Assembly (NCBI GenBank): GCA_022565695.1 | Contig: JAIUME010000009.1 | Location: 89,174 to 153,173, forward strand | Direction: 5' to 3' | Source: Alcanivorax sp. | Lineage (GTDB): Bacteria; Pseudomonadota; Gammaproteobacteria; Pseudomonadales; Alcanivoracaceae | Length of the DNA stretch: 64,000 nucleotides | Program-made: the position numbers and the translations under genes | Notes under the pieces: generated by a model | Databases searched by the model: none | Seen by the model: the letters and a program-made list of their open reading frames with translations, nothing else | Told to the model about the DNA's origin: nothing | In this document: positions 8,244-16,327 of the stretch, one piece after another | How the letters are laid out: the number at the start of each line of letters is the position of its first letter | Position numbering within the stretch: the first letter of the stretch is position 1

Positions 8244-8317
8244 GTCATTTCCCCCACGGATATGAACGGTTTCTTTTTTGAGTGGGCTCAGTATCGGCGG
8301 CTGGCCGCTGCGGGGGC

Positions 8318-8335
8318 ATACCATGAACAGGGTAT
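8318..8335. promoter_or_regulatory. Inverted repeat and -10-like site in divergent promoter region
   Basis: In the 147-base gap between the lipoprotein operon and the response regulator, ATACC (8318-8322) and GGTAT (8331-8335) form an inverted repeat with an 8-base centre. A TATACT hexamer at 8333-8338 could be the -10 of the response regulator promoter. The dyad may be the binding site of the NarL-type regulator. No good -35 was seen. Confidence 0.35.
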
Positions 8336-8390
8336 ACTGGCGCGGCGGCAATCCGGGCACAGTGTCACCACAGACAAGGGCGAGATATCG

Positions 8391-9038
8391 ATGACAGACG
8401 CAGTCACCCGCATTCTCCTGCTGGAGGACGACACCCCGCTGCGCGAGCGGTTTGCACGCATCCTGGCAGACTGGCCTGGCGGTGAGCTGGTGGGCGCCTG
8501 CGCCACACTGGAGGAGGCGCTGGCGTTTCTGATGCAGCATCCGGTGGATCTGCTGATGACCGACCTGAACCTGCCGGATGGCCATGGCATCGAGGCCATC
8601 CGACTGCTGCGCACCCGCTACCCCGATGCTGACGCCATGGTGATCTCGGTACTGGCCGATGATGAAACGGTGCTGGCGGCCATTGAGGCCGGGGCCGTGG
8701 GTTATTTGCTCAAGGATGCCGACTCCATCGAACTGGTCGAGGCGATTGAGTCCCTGCGCGCCGGGCATTCGCCCATTTCCTCCTCCATCGCCCGTATTCT
8801 GGTGCGGCGCATGAGCACGCCAGCGGCGAGCGAGCCCGGGCCAGCACTGACACCCCGGGAAACGGAAATCCTGCGCGGCATTGCCAAGGGATTCACCTAT
8901 GCAGAGCTGGCGGAAATGCTGCATATCTCACGCCATACCGTGCCGGTGCATATCAAGAACATCTACCGCAAGCTGGCCGCCAACAATCGATCCGAGGCGG
9001 TGTATGAAGCATCCAAGCGAGGCCTGATACGACTGTGA
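8391..9038 (+). CDS. NarL/FixJ-type response regulator
   Basis: A 215-residue response regulator. The receiver domain (about 6-120) has the acidic pair LLLEDD, phospho-acceptor Asp58 in LLMTDLNLPDG, and the switch lysine in GYLLKDAD. The C-terminal LuxR-type helix-turn-helix runs from TPRETEILRGIAKG to about 210 (YAELAEMLHISRHTVPVHIKNIYRKL). The start at 8391 follows an AAGGGCGAG site. The stop overlaps the GTG of the downstream kinase (GTGA), so the two are translationally coupled partners. The nearest divergent operon encodes the lipoprotein pair, a likely target. Confidence 0.92.
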   Translation: MTDAVTRILLLEDDTPLRERFARILADWPGGELVGACATLEEALAFLMQHPVDLLMTDLNLPDGHGIEAIRLLRTRYPDADAMVISVLADDETVLAAIEAGAVGYLLKDADSIELVEAIESLRAGHSPISSSIARILVRRMSTPAASEPGPALTPRETEILRGIAKGFTYAELAEMLHISRHTVPVHIKNIYRKLAANNRSEAVYEASKRGLIRL

Positions 9039-10855
9039 TACGGGTGCTGGGGCTGGGGGCGCTTTGGGGGGTGCTGGCATTCGTGGCCAGCACGCCGTTA
9101 TGGCTGACGCTCCCGCCACCGCCTGTCCCGGCCATTATTGACGCGCAGCACCAGGATGAAGATGCCTGGCGCGCGGTAACACTGCCCCATACACGCGGCG
9201 CAGCCGGAGGCTGGGAGCACTACCGCGTCAGTGTCCATATGGAGGATGTCAGCCAACACTATCTGTATATCCCGACGCTCAGCCAGCGGGCCATCATCGC
9301 CCTCGCTGGTGAGGAAATCGCCGATACCGGCCACCGCACCACCATGATCGGGCTGGCCTCCGGTATCCCGGCACTGGTGCCGTTGCCCCCCCGGCTGCTG
9401 CAACCGGGCGACAACATCATCGATATCCACCTGCAATCCTTCGGCCTGGTCCCCATCTATCTCTCGCCGGTCTATGCCGGCAGCGCCAGCGACCTGGCGC
9501 CGCACTACCGGGGTCGGGTATTCCTGCTGGAGTACCTGCGCCTGATGGTGCCAGCGGGACAATTGCTGATGGCGCTGGTGGTGCTGGTGCTCTGGCTGTA
9601 TCGGCCGCAGGACGCATTGTTTGGCTGGCTGTCGCTGCTGCTGGTGACGTCCATGTTTATTTATCTGGGCATGCTGCGTGACCTGCTGCCGCAATCACTC
9701 GTGCTGATGCCCTATCTGCATATGGTCGGCTCGTCGGCCAGTGCCGTACTGGTCATCATCACGCTGCTGACCGCTGGCATCCCGCCACCGCGCTGGCTGA
9801 AACATGCCGTATGGCTGGTCCCGCTGACCTGCATCCTGCTGGGGCTTTCCGGGGCCGTTCCGGCCTCGCAACTGGTGATGTTCGTCAACGCGCCGCTCAA
9901 TATCCTCGGGCTGCTGGCCAGCCTGGTCATCAGCACCTGGGCGGCGCTGACACGGCGCAGCAGCGAAGCCTGGCTGCTGCTTGTGCCCCTGATGCTGGGT
10001 GCTCTGGCTGCGCTGCATGATTACGCGGTAATTACCACCCGAATAGACGGCCCTGTCTTTCTTTCCGTGTATTACCGTCCGGCCCTGATGATCGGCATCG
10101 CGATGATTCTTATGCGCCGCCTCGGCATCAGCCTGAACCGGCTGGACAACGCCAACGCCCATCTCACCCAACGCCTCACCGAACAGGAGCAGGAACTGGC
10201 GCGCCTGCATGAAGAGGAACGCCGGGACACTGCCCAGCGGGCCCTGAGCCACGAACGCCAACGCCTGACCGCTGACCTGCACGACGGCCTGTCTGGCCAC
10301 CTGGCCTCCATCATCGCCTTGTCCGAGCGGGAAAAGTCCGACCTGGTCGAACGCGCGGCGCGCGAAGCATTGGAGGACCTGCGGCTGGTGATCCATTCAC
10401 TGGACATTCAGGAGGATGAGTTGCCCGTGGCCCTCGCTGGCCTGCGTGAGCGCCTGGAACGGCAACTCAAACGCATCGGCGTGTCACTCGAGTGGTCCAT
10501 GGCCCGGCTCCCGGACATCGCCGGTGTGACGCCCTCACAGGCACTGAATGTCCTGCGCATCCTGCAGGAAGCGATCACCAATGCCCTCAAACACGGCAAG
10601 GCCACCCGGATCAGCGTCATCGGGCGCCCGGACAGCGAGGGCCATGCCCGCATCGACGTGGAAAACAACGGCCTGCCCTTTCCGGAGCAGCCGGGTCGTG
10701 GCGGCACGGGCCTCCACAACATGCGCCGCCGTATCCGCCAGCTGAACGGCTCACTGGAAATCACCCCGTTGGCCGAGGGCACACGGCTGAGCCTGGTGCT
10801 GCCCCGACAACTGCCTGATCCGAACGAGGCTCCCTGGATGCCGACCCTGCGCTAA
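9035..10855 (+). CDS. Membrane sensor histidine kinase (HisKA_3 type)
   Basis: A 606-residue kinase starting at GTG. An N-terminal membrane anchor and a periplasmic beta-rich sensor (about 25-160) precede seven or so hydrophobic segments (about 165-370), the layout of 7TMR-DISM sensors. A coiled coil (LTQRLTEQEQELARLHEEER) leads to the HisKA_3 motif RLTADLHDGLSGHLASI with His416. The ATPase domain follows with EAITNALKHGKA (N box) and GGTGLHNMRRRI (G box). It should phosphorylate the overlapping response regulator. The stimulus is unknown; a carbohydrate-like or envelope ligand would suit the sensor type (inference). Confidence 0.9.
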   Translation: MIRVLGLGALWGVLAFVASTPLWLTLPPPPVPAIIDAQHQDEDAWRAVTLPHTRGAAGGWEHYRVSVHMEDVSQHYLYIPTLSQRAIIALAGEEIADTGHRTTMIGLASGIPALVPLPPRLLQPGDNIIDIHLQSFGLVPIYLSPVYAGSASDLAPHYRGRVFLLEYLRLMVPAGQLLMALVVLVLWLYRPQDALFGWLSLLLVTSMFIYLGMLRDLLPQSLVLMPYLHMVGSSASAVLVIITLLTAGIPPPRWLKHAVWLVPLTCILLGLSGAVPASQLVMFVNAPLNILGLLASLVISTWAALTRRSSEAWLLLVPLMLGALAALHDYAVITTRIDGPVFLSVYYRPALMIGIAMILMRRLGISLNRLDNANAHLTQRLTEQEQELARLHEEERRDTAQRALSHERQRLTADLHDGLSGHLASIIALSEREKSDLVERAAREALEDLRLVIHSLDIQEDELPVALAGLRERLERQLKRIGVSLEWSMARLPDIAGVTPSQALNVLRILQEAITNALKHGKATRISVIGRPDSEGHARIDVENNGLPFPEQPGRGGTGLHNMRRRIRQLNGSLEITPLAEGTRLSLVLPRQLPDPNEAPWMPTLR

Positions 10856-10871
10856 CGCTTGCGCTGACATC
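10848..10871. repeat. 12-bp tandem duplication across a stop codon
   Basis: TGCGCTAACGCT (10848-10859) is followed by TGCGCTGACATC (10860-10871), sharing the first half of the unit. The kinase stop TAA lies in the first copy and becomes TGA in the second. Weak alone; it matches a pattern seen at several gene ends in this window. Confidence 0.4.
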
Positions 10872-10956
10872 CCGGGATGTCAACCACAGCCCATTGCTGC
10901 GAAACAGCACGGGAATAGCCGCTTTCTGGACAGCCCTCCCATCAGCGATTAATATC

Positions 10957-10971
10957 GATTAACAGTTAATC
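10957..10971. promoter_or_regulatory. Palindromic operator of the second toxin-antitoxin module
   Basis: GATTAACAGTTAATC is a perfect palindrome (7-1-7). It sits in an AT-rich patch with another GATTAATATC copy at 10947-10956, 35 bases before the antitoxin start. Ribbon-helix-helix antitoxins bind such arrays of short dyads to repress their own promoter. A GGAGG ribosome site follows at 10992-10996. Confidence 0.6.
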
Positions 10972-11005
10972 ATCCCGATCATCACCGATTGCGGAGGTAC
11001 CCCCG

Positions 11006-11278
11006 ATGTCAGCGCCCACCAACACCCGCTCGGTAACGGCCCATGTTCCGGTAGATCTGGCAGACCGGATCGATGAAATCGCCACGCGTCTGGAACGTTC
11101 CAAGAACTGGATCGTCCGGCAAGCGCTGGCCGACTGGCTCGACCAGGAAGAAGAACGCAACAGGCTGACGCGCGAAGCCCTGGTCGACGTGGATGTCGGG
11201 CACGTCATCGACCATCAGGCGATCAGTGAGTGGGCCGAGAGCCTGAGTACGGATTCACCGCTGCCCGCGCCACGCTGA
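11006..11278 (+). CDS. Ribbon-helix-helix antitoxin (ParD/CopG type)
   Basis: A 90-residue protein with the ribbon-helix-helix signature SVTAHVPVDLADRIDEIA...RSKNWIVRQALADWL in the first 50 residues, followed by an acidic tail that would bind the toxin. Good GGAGG ribosome site 9 bases before ATG. The stop overlaps the toxin start (TGATG). A palindrome immediately upstream supports autorepression. Members with this R-S-K-N-W-I-V sequence are usually paired with ParE-type toxins. Confidence 0.87.
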   Translation: MSAPTNTRSVTAHVPVDLADRIDEIATRLERSKNWIVRQALADWLDQEEERNRLTREALVDVDVGHVIDHQAISEWAESLSTDSPLPAPR

Positions 11279-11553
11279 TGCAGCTGAAATGGACCAGCAA
11301 GGCCCTCGCCGATCTGGTCAGGCTTTACGAATTCCTGGCCGTGGTGAATCAGCCTGCGGCAGCCAGAACCGTCCAGCAGCTGACGGCAGCCCCAGGTTCC
11401 TTGTTGGCTAACCCCCGTATCGGAGAGCGGCTGGACGAATTCCAGCCCAGAAGTGTGCGGCGAATCCTTATCGGCCAATACGAAATGCGCTACGAGGTTG
11501 CGGGCAATACCGTGTACATTCTGCGGCTGTGGCATACGCGCGAAGATCGGTAG
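11278..11553 (+). CDS. ParE/RelE-family toxin
   Basis: A 91-residue toxin starting MQLKWTSKALADLVRLYEFL. It has the family motifs: an N-terminal W-T-x-K-A-x-x-D-L helix, NPRIGERLDEF, the R-R-I-L-I-G-Q-Y-E-M-R-Y-E-V strand pair and the ending VYILRLWHTREDR. The ATG at 11278 overlaps the antitoxin stop. ParE toxins poison DNA gyrase; that activity is the family expectation, not shown here. A related 3' end survives as a fragment near 16185-16219. Confidence 0.87.
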   Translation: MQLKWTSKALADLVRLYEFLAVVNQPAAARTVQQLTAAPGSLLANPRIGERLDEFQPRSVRRILIGQYEMRYEVAGNTVYILRLWHTREDR

Positions 11554-11682
11554 CGGGCTGACACGGCATAGAGCAAGTGCTGTCCGAAAGTCCTGGCGAA
11601 TACAATCGCCTGCATTACACCGCGTTTGCGGAAGCACTCCCCAATCACAACATTGATGAAATCAAGATGTTGAGGGACCGCC

Positions 11683-12678
11683 ATGAATCCGGATCTGGCC
11701 ATAACCTACTGCCGCATGATTACCCAGACCCTCGGGCTGGATTATGCCGGCCTGGAAACGCTGGTACAGGGAACCGGGATCGACGTGGAGACACTGCTGC
11801 ACAGTGACGGTTTTATTGACTGGCCGGGTATTTGCCAGCTGATCGCCAATGTCCATCAAATCACCGACCAACCTGATATTGCTCTGCAGACCGGCCTGCG
11901 CGCTCTGCCCGCCATGCATGGCCCCATGGGCGTGGCTGCCATGGCCAGCCCCACTTTGCGCGACGCCATGCACCTGTTTGCCCGCTATAACAATACTCGC
12001 ACCCGCATCTTCAACACGGTGATGGAGGAAACCCCGACGCACATCACACTGCGTCTGAAGTTTGCTTATCCCAAGGACAGCGTCATCCAGTTTCTGACTG
12101 AATCGGCGATGGCATCCTCCTATGCCTGCCATGTGGTGCTGCGCGGCAAGCCCATTGATGGAGGAACCGTGTACTTCAACTATCCACCTCCGCCCTGGGC
12201 CGACTGCTATCCGCAGGTTTTCCGTGGCACGCGCATTGTCTTCGACGCTCCTGACGTTGCCCTGAGCCTGCCCGCCAGCTATGGCGATGAACCCCTGCTC
12301 AGCCATGACAGGGATCTGCTCTGGGTGGCAATCCAGCAGTGCGAGGTCCGCCAGGAGGCGTTGCGCAAGCAGGGGACCATCAGTGACCGGGTGCTATCCC
12401 TGCTGCAGCAGAAGCCCGGCAAGGCCAGCCTGGACGGTATCGCCGACCAGTTGCACATGAGCCCCCGCACCCTGATCCGCAAACTCAAGCAAGAAGACAC
12501 CCGCTTCCAGCAACTGCTCGACCAGACACTCAGCCGTCGCGCGGCCCAGTTACTCAGCCTGCCCCACTACACCGTCGCCGCCGTTGCCGAAGATCTTGGC
12601 TACACCGATGTGGCCAGCTTCCGGCGAGCCTTTCAGCGCTGGTTCGGCACCAGCCCTGGCCGCTTCCGCGAGGAATAA
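11683..12678 (+). CDS. AraC-family regulator with arabinose-binding-like N domain
   Basis: A 331-residue regulator. Residues about 15-200 match the layout of the AraC_binding_2/PF12625-type sensory domain (GFIDWPGICQLIANVHQIT; LQTGLRALPAMHGPMGVAAMASPTL). The C-terminal 100 residues form two helix-turn-helix units (SLDGIADQLHMSPRTLIRKL and YTVAAVAEDLGYTDVASFRRAF) ending in W-F-G-T-S-P-G-R-F-R. TGAGGGA precedes the start. Regulators of this type often sit beside, and activate, lipid-catabolic genes in response to a hydrophobic ligand; the desaturase/SDR genes that follow in the same direction are the probable targets. Confidence 0.88.
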   Translation: MNPDLAITYCRMITQTLGLDYAGLETLVQGTGIDVETLLHSDGFIDWPGICQLIANVHQITDQPDIALQTGLRALPAMHGPMGVAAMASPTLRDAMHLFARYNNTRTRIFNTVMEETPTHITLRLKFAYPKDSVIQFLTESAMASSYACHVVLRGKPIDGGTVYFNYPPPPWADCYPQVFRGTRIVFDAPDVALSLPASYGDEPLLSHDRDLLWVAIQQCEVRQEALRKQGTISDRVLSLLQQKPGKASLDGIADQLHMSPRTLIRKLKQEDTRFQQLLDQTLSRRAAQLLSLPHYTVAAVAEDLGYTDVASFRRAFQRWFGTSPGRFREE

Positions 12679-12794
12679 CCCGCCTGCACGCTGCAACACA
12701 TTGACACTTTTTATCCCCCCATTGGCAATTTCCGCGCTTATCTGGCTACTCCCAAAAGGAAACACTCTGTATCGGACCTTTTCAGGAGAGCCCC

Positions 12795-13676
12795 ATGACA
12801 ACGACAACAACGCCGCAAGACGACGATCTCAAGACGCTGGCCCGGCTAAAGACATCACCCAGGATTGCCTGGCCCACCGTAGCCATCCTTGTGGCGTCCC
12901 ATGGCGTCAATATTCTTACCTGGGCAATGGTGCTCAATGGCCTATGGCCCGCCTGGGCAGGACTGATCATTATCAGCATCACCGGCTATGCATTGTTTAC
13001 GCCTGCTCATGAGGCCATTCACCGCTGCGCCGCACAGAAGCCGGCGCATAACGATCTGATCCTCTCCATCGCCACGTTCCTGGCGGTACCGTTCGGCAAG
13101 GGCACGCTCTTTCGCTTGATGCACATGCGTCATCACCGCTTTACCAATGATCCGGAAAAGGACCCCGATCACTGGATGGCCAGCAGCCTGTGGACCATGC
13201 CGCTGTGGGGATTCTGGCCCTTCATCTATCTGATCAACTACCTGCGCAAGCCGGAGGTATTACCCAATGTGGCCCCCTCGGAAATCAAGCGCGAGTTAGC
13301 GGTGGCCGGTCTGGCGCTGACTGCCCTCATCCTCTGGCGACCCTATGAAGCGTTGATGTTGTGGCTACTGCCCACCTACTTTGCTTTCTTTCTGATGTGT
13401 CTGGTGTTCATGGTGCTCCCCCACTATCCGCATACAGCTCGGCAAGAAGACGACCCCAACGCCACCGCACTGATGCGAATGGGCAAGGAATGGTTGCTCA
13501 CCCCGATCTTGATGTATCAGAACTACCACCTGATGCATCACCTCTACCCCACCATTCCGTTCTATCGCTACGGCAAGGCATGGAAAGCCCGCGAGCAATA
13601 CCACCGCGAGCATTCCAGCAACATGATTATCCGCCCGTTCCAGCTTGGCCCGGACGACAACTCCGGCAACGCCTGA
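12795..13676 (+). CDS. Membrane fatty acid desaturase/hydroxylase family protein
   Basis: A 293-residue integral membrane di-iron enzyme. Three histidine boxes are visible: HEAIH (from His72), HMRHH in LMHMRHHRFTND (about 110), and HLMHH in YQNYHLMHHLYP (about 240). Hydrophobic segments lie at about 27-65, 135-150 and 165-205. The boxes and length fit the FA_desaturase superfamily that also includes carotenoid hydroxylases and ketolases, so the substrate is not settled. A single SDR gene follows after 13 bases. It probably introduces a double bond or hydroxyl into a lipid substrate processed by the downstream dehydrogenases. Confidence 0.85.
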   Translation: MTTTTTPQDDDLKTLARLKTSPRIAWPTVAILVASHGVNILTWAMVLNGLWPAWAGLIIISITGYALFTPAHEAIHRCAAQKPAHNDLILSIATFLAVPFGKGTLFRLMHMRHHRFTNDPEKDPDHWMASSLWTMPLWGFWPFIYLINYLRKPEVLPNVAPSEIKRELAVAGLALTALILWRPYEALMLWLLPTYFAFFLMCLVFMVLPHYPHTARQEDDPNATALMRMGKEWLLTPILMYQNYHLMHHLYPTIPFYRYGKAWKAREQYHREHSSNMIIRPFQLGPDDNSGNA

Positions 13677-13689
13677 CAGGAGAACCACC

Positions 13690-14496
13690 ATGACAAGAAC
13701 TGTTCTGATTACGGGTGGCGCTGGCGGCATTGGCCGGGAATTCTGCAAGCTGTTCAACGCGGACGGCTATCGCATCGTGGTGTTCAGCTTGCTGCAGGAT
13801 GAACTGGACGCACTCGGCCAGGACCTGAAAGCGCAGCGCCCTGACGTGGATTTCCATGCCGTGCAGATGGACCTGTCCCAACCCGAAGCTGCCGAAGCGA
13901 TCGTGGATTGGCTGGATCGGCAGAACATTGCATTGGACGTACTGGTCAACAATGTAGGCTTCGGCATGATGGGCGAGCATGTGGAGCAGGACAGCCAGAA
14001 ACTGGAGCGCATGCTCACCCTGAACAACATCCTGCTCAGCAAGCTGTGCATGCTGGTGGGCGCGCACATGAAAGTCCGTGGCCAGGGCAAGATCCTGAAC
14101 ATTGGTTCCCTGGCCGGCTTCTGCCCCATGCCCTTCTTTGCCGCCTACAGCGCCAGCAAGGCGTTCGTGATCAACCTGAGTGCCTCCCTGCAGGAAGAGC
14201 TGAAACCCTATGGCGTACAGGTCACCTGCTTCTGCCCCAGCACCACCAAAACTGCCTTCCTGGATACGGCCCAGAGCAAACACAAGTCTTCCAGCGGCAT
14301 CAGAGAGTTTGTTTCCGCCCAGATCGCCACCCCGGAAGACGTGGCCAGAGCCGGCTATGCGGCGCTCAACAGGGGAAAACGCTATGCCCTGCCCGATCTT
14401 TTCGTGACCATGCAAAGCATTTTTATTCGCATGATGCCCCTGGGCGCCATGGCGAATCTGGTTTACAAGAAATCGGTGAAGGCCGTTAACAGTTAA
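13690..14496 (+). CDS. Short-chain dehydrogenase/reductase (classical)
   Basis: A 268-residue SDR. Cofactor motif TGGAGGIGREFC at residues 8-19; the NNVGFG segment replaces the usual NNAG; the catalytic triad is IGSLAG (Ser), and YSASK (Tyr-Lys). ATG at 13690 follows AGGAG by 8 bases; an upstream in-frame ATG is not needed. Resembles DltE/YqjQ-type and acyl-CoA-related ketoreductases that act on lipid substrates. It lies between the desaturase and a second SDR in one apparent operon. The substrate is inferred only from context. Confidence 0.87.
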   Translation: MTRTVLITGGAGGIGREFCKLFNADGYRIVVFSLLQDELDALGQDLKAQRPDVDFHAVQMDLSQPEAAEAIVDWLDRQNIALDVLVNNVGFGMMGEHVEQDSQKLERMLTLNNILLSKLCMLVGAHMKVRGQGKILNIGSLAGFCPMPFFAAYSASKAFVINLSASLQEELKPYGVQVTCFCPSTTKTAFLDTAQSKHKSSSGIREFVSAQIATPEDVARAGYAALNRGKRYALPDLFVTMQSIFIRMMPLGAMANLVYKKSVKAVNS

Positions 14497-14506
14497 GGAT
14501 ACTTTT

Positions 14507-15331
14507 ATGAGTCAGTATTTTAGTGAAAACCTCCTGGCCGGCAAGGTGGCATTCGTTGCTGGTGGTACTCGAGGCATTAATCTGGGCATCGCGAAAGCGT
14601 TTGCGTGCGCAGGTGCCCGTGTTGCGGTGATTGGTCGAGATGCTGAAAGGGCGGCGGCTGCCCAGGCCGAAATTGAGCGAACTTCAGGCGGAAGTGCTCT
14701 GGGAATGTCTTGTGATGTACGGGATTACGCAGCGGTTGAGACAGCCATAAAAACCACAGTAGAGACCTTCGGGAAGATTGACATACTGGTATCCGGGGCA
14801 GCAGGTAACTTTTTCTCACCCATTGTGGGGCTGTCTGCGAATGCTTTCAAAACGGTGGTCGATATAGACCTTATTGGTACATTTAACGTGTTCAGGGCAA
14901 GCTTTGACTATCTCGCCAAGCCCGGCGCCTCTCTCATAGCGATAACAGCAGGCCAGGCTGAACATGCCGTACCCTTCCAGGCTCATGCTGCTGCGGCTAA
15001 AGCCGGGGTAAACATGCTTACAAAAACCCTTGCAGTCGAGTGGGGGCCGGCGGGAGTCAGAGCGAATCTTATTGCTCCAGGCGGAATAGAAGGTACCGAA
15101 GGGGTGAAATACCTGTCGAGCTCTCAAGACGGGTTAGACGAAGCTGTCGGCAGGGTACCTATGAGGCGACTTGGCACGGTAACGGAGATCGCCGATGCGG
15201 CCGTTTTCCTCTGTAGTGAGGCCGCGAGTTACATTACCGGGCAGGTTATTTATGTCGATGGTGGTACGTTGACAGGAGATGGCGCTTACGATTGTTTGCA
15301 TCCATTGAAGCGCCAGAGAGCCTCCGAATAA
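14507..15331 (+). CDS. SDR resembling 2,4-dienoyl-CoA reductase
   Basis: A 274-residue SDR starting 10 bases after the previous gene. The cofactor site is VAGGTRGINLGIAKAF, then SGAAGNFFSP. In place of the classical Y-x-x-x-K, it has H-A-A-A-A-K in PFQAHAAAAKAGVNMLTKTLA. That pattern (P-x-Q-x-H-x-x-A-A-K-A-G) is characteristic of peroxisomal-type 2,4-dienoyl-CoA/trans-2-enoyl-CoA reductases, which lack the Tyr. GGIEGTEG and the C-terminal G-Q-V-I-Y-V-D-G-G follow. The gene looks less GC-rich than its neighbours, which may indicate separate acquisition. Probably reduces an enoyl-CoA made from the desaturated substrate. Confidence 0.82.
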   Translation: MSQYFSENLLAGKVAFVAGGTRGINLGIAKAFACAGARVAVIGRDAERAAAAQAEIERTSGGSALGMSCDVRDYAAVETAIKTTVETFGKIDILVSGAAGNFFSPIVGLSANAFKTVVDIDLIGTFNVFRASFDYLAKPGASLIAITAGQAEHAVPFQAHAAAAKAGVNMLTKTLAVEWGPAGVRANLIAPGGIEGTEGVKYLSSSQDGLDEAVGRVPMRRLGTVTEIADAAVFLCSEAASYITGQVIYVDGGTLTGDGAYDCLHPLKRQRASE

Positions 15332-15414
15332 TTCGCTCTTTTCACGTTTCGGATGCTCATTCAGCTTATTCCGCGCAATGGAATTGCAGCCATTACTATG
15401 TTCAGGAGTACATC

Positions 15415-15993
15415 ATGAGTGCATTACAGGCAGATCAGAGCGACTTGAAAGCAATCCGTTTTTCGGTAGCACAGCAGATTGGTCGGGTATCCCCTGAGGA
15501 TGCGCTGGCCATTTTTGACGCGCTGGAATCTATCGAGACAGACTTCATGATTGGTGCATGGAAAGGCGAGGGTTTCGAGACCGGCCATACCATGGATGGA
15601 ATGCTGGAGCGTTGCCATTGGCACGGAAAGCGCTTTGAAAGCCTGGAACATGTGCATCCACTGGTGTTTCGCAAGGCATCCGGGAAACTGACCTCGGTGA
15701 AGCCGTTACTGGTTATGCCAGGCATGGGCCTGCTGGAAAGGATGCCATTCCTCAAATCTACCTTTGTCGGCAAGTTGTTCCAGTGGACACTGCCACTGCT
15801 GTCCGGCCGCAAGTCCGCCGCTCGCCTGCGCATGACCACCTACCGAGGCAAACCCTCTGCCACCATGATTTACGATAACCTGCCCATTAATGATATTTTC
15901 CGGAAGGTGGATGACAACACTGTGCTTGGTATCATGGATCTGAAAGGCACGAAAGCGCCGTTTTTCTTTGTACTGCGTCGCGACAATCCCTGA
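15415..15993 (+). CDS. GXWXG/DUF4334 domain protein
   Basis: A 192-residue protein starting MSALQADQSD. The motif IGAWKGEGFETGH (about residues 43-55) is the GXWXG signature, and the rest (KPLLVMPGMGLLERM, MIYDNLPINDIFRKVDDNTVLGIMDLKG) fits DUF4334. These two domains usually occur together in small lipid-associated proteins of actinobacteria and gammaproteobacteria; the biochemical role is not established. AGGAGT precedes the ATG at 15415. It ends the desaturase/SDR cluster, so a chaperone-like or lipocalin-like substrate-binding role in that pathway is possible (inference). Confidence 0.78.
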   Translation: MSALQADQSDLKAIRFSVAQQIGRVSPEDALAIFDALESIETDFMIGAWKGEGFETGHTMDGMLERCHWHGKRFESLEHVHPLVFRKASGKLTSVKPLLVMPGMGLLERMPFLKSTFVGKLFQWTLPLLSGRKSAARLRMTTYRGKPSATMIYDNLPINDIFRKVDDNTVLGIMDLKGTKAPFFFVLRRDNP

Positions 15994-16058
15994 GGAACCT
16001 CTGAAAACCCACGACTTTGGCATAATGGCACGATTGCTCGCCAGCCCCGGAGATCACC

Positions 16059-16158
16059 ATGAGTCAGCCGACCTTCGCCGGGACCGAATAGGCCATCAGG
16101 AAGCGCAAGACCCGGCGCGAGCAGTTCCCGGAGAAGCTGGAAGTGCCATTCCCCCCGG
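16059..16158 (+). pseudogene. IS5-family transposase remnant (N terminus)
   Basis: Translation from ATG 16059 gives MSQPTFAGTE, a stop (TAG), then AIRKRKTRREQFPEKLEV. This is the N terminus of IS5-type transposases (pattern MSQ-x-T-F-A-x-x-E-x-x-x-K-x-K-x-T-R-R-x-x-F-L). The rest of the transposase is gone. The preceding GAGGAACCTCTGAAAA at 15993-16008 may be the left inverted repeat. It is a dead scar left by insertion and deletion. Confidence 0.65.
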
Positions 16159-16159
16159 A

Positions 16160-16219
16160 GAGATGCCGGACCAGATCATGGGCCCGCGAAGATCAGTAAC
16201 TGGCTGGCCGGGCATAGAG
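16160..16219 (+). pseudogene. Remnant of a ParE-type toxin 3' end
   Basis: Bases 16185-16219 match 11539-11573, the last codons and downstream bases of the ParE-type toxin, at 29 of 35 positions. The translated end here is SWARED-Q-stop versus LWHTRED-R-stop there. No toxin body remains. The fragment abuts the IS5 remnant, so a toxin-antitoxin module once lay here or was deleted with the element. Confidence 0.5.
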
Positions 16220-16327
16220 CCTCGCCCCGCCCTTTGCTATGCTCCCCCTCTTCACGGCGCCGCCCATCGCGGTCGGCGCCCATAAGCTCAAGCTCCCCGT
16301 TTCTGGACAGAAGGCAGCCTCGTAACC

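Noticed and set aside
8244..8924. N-terminal extension of the first lipoprotein beyond 8243
   Set aside because: The extension lies inside the response regulator on the other strand and has no signal; the lipobox start at 8243 with its ribosome site is clear.
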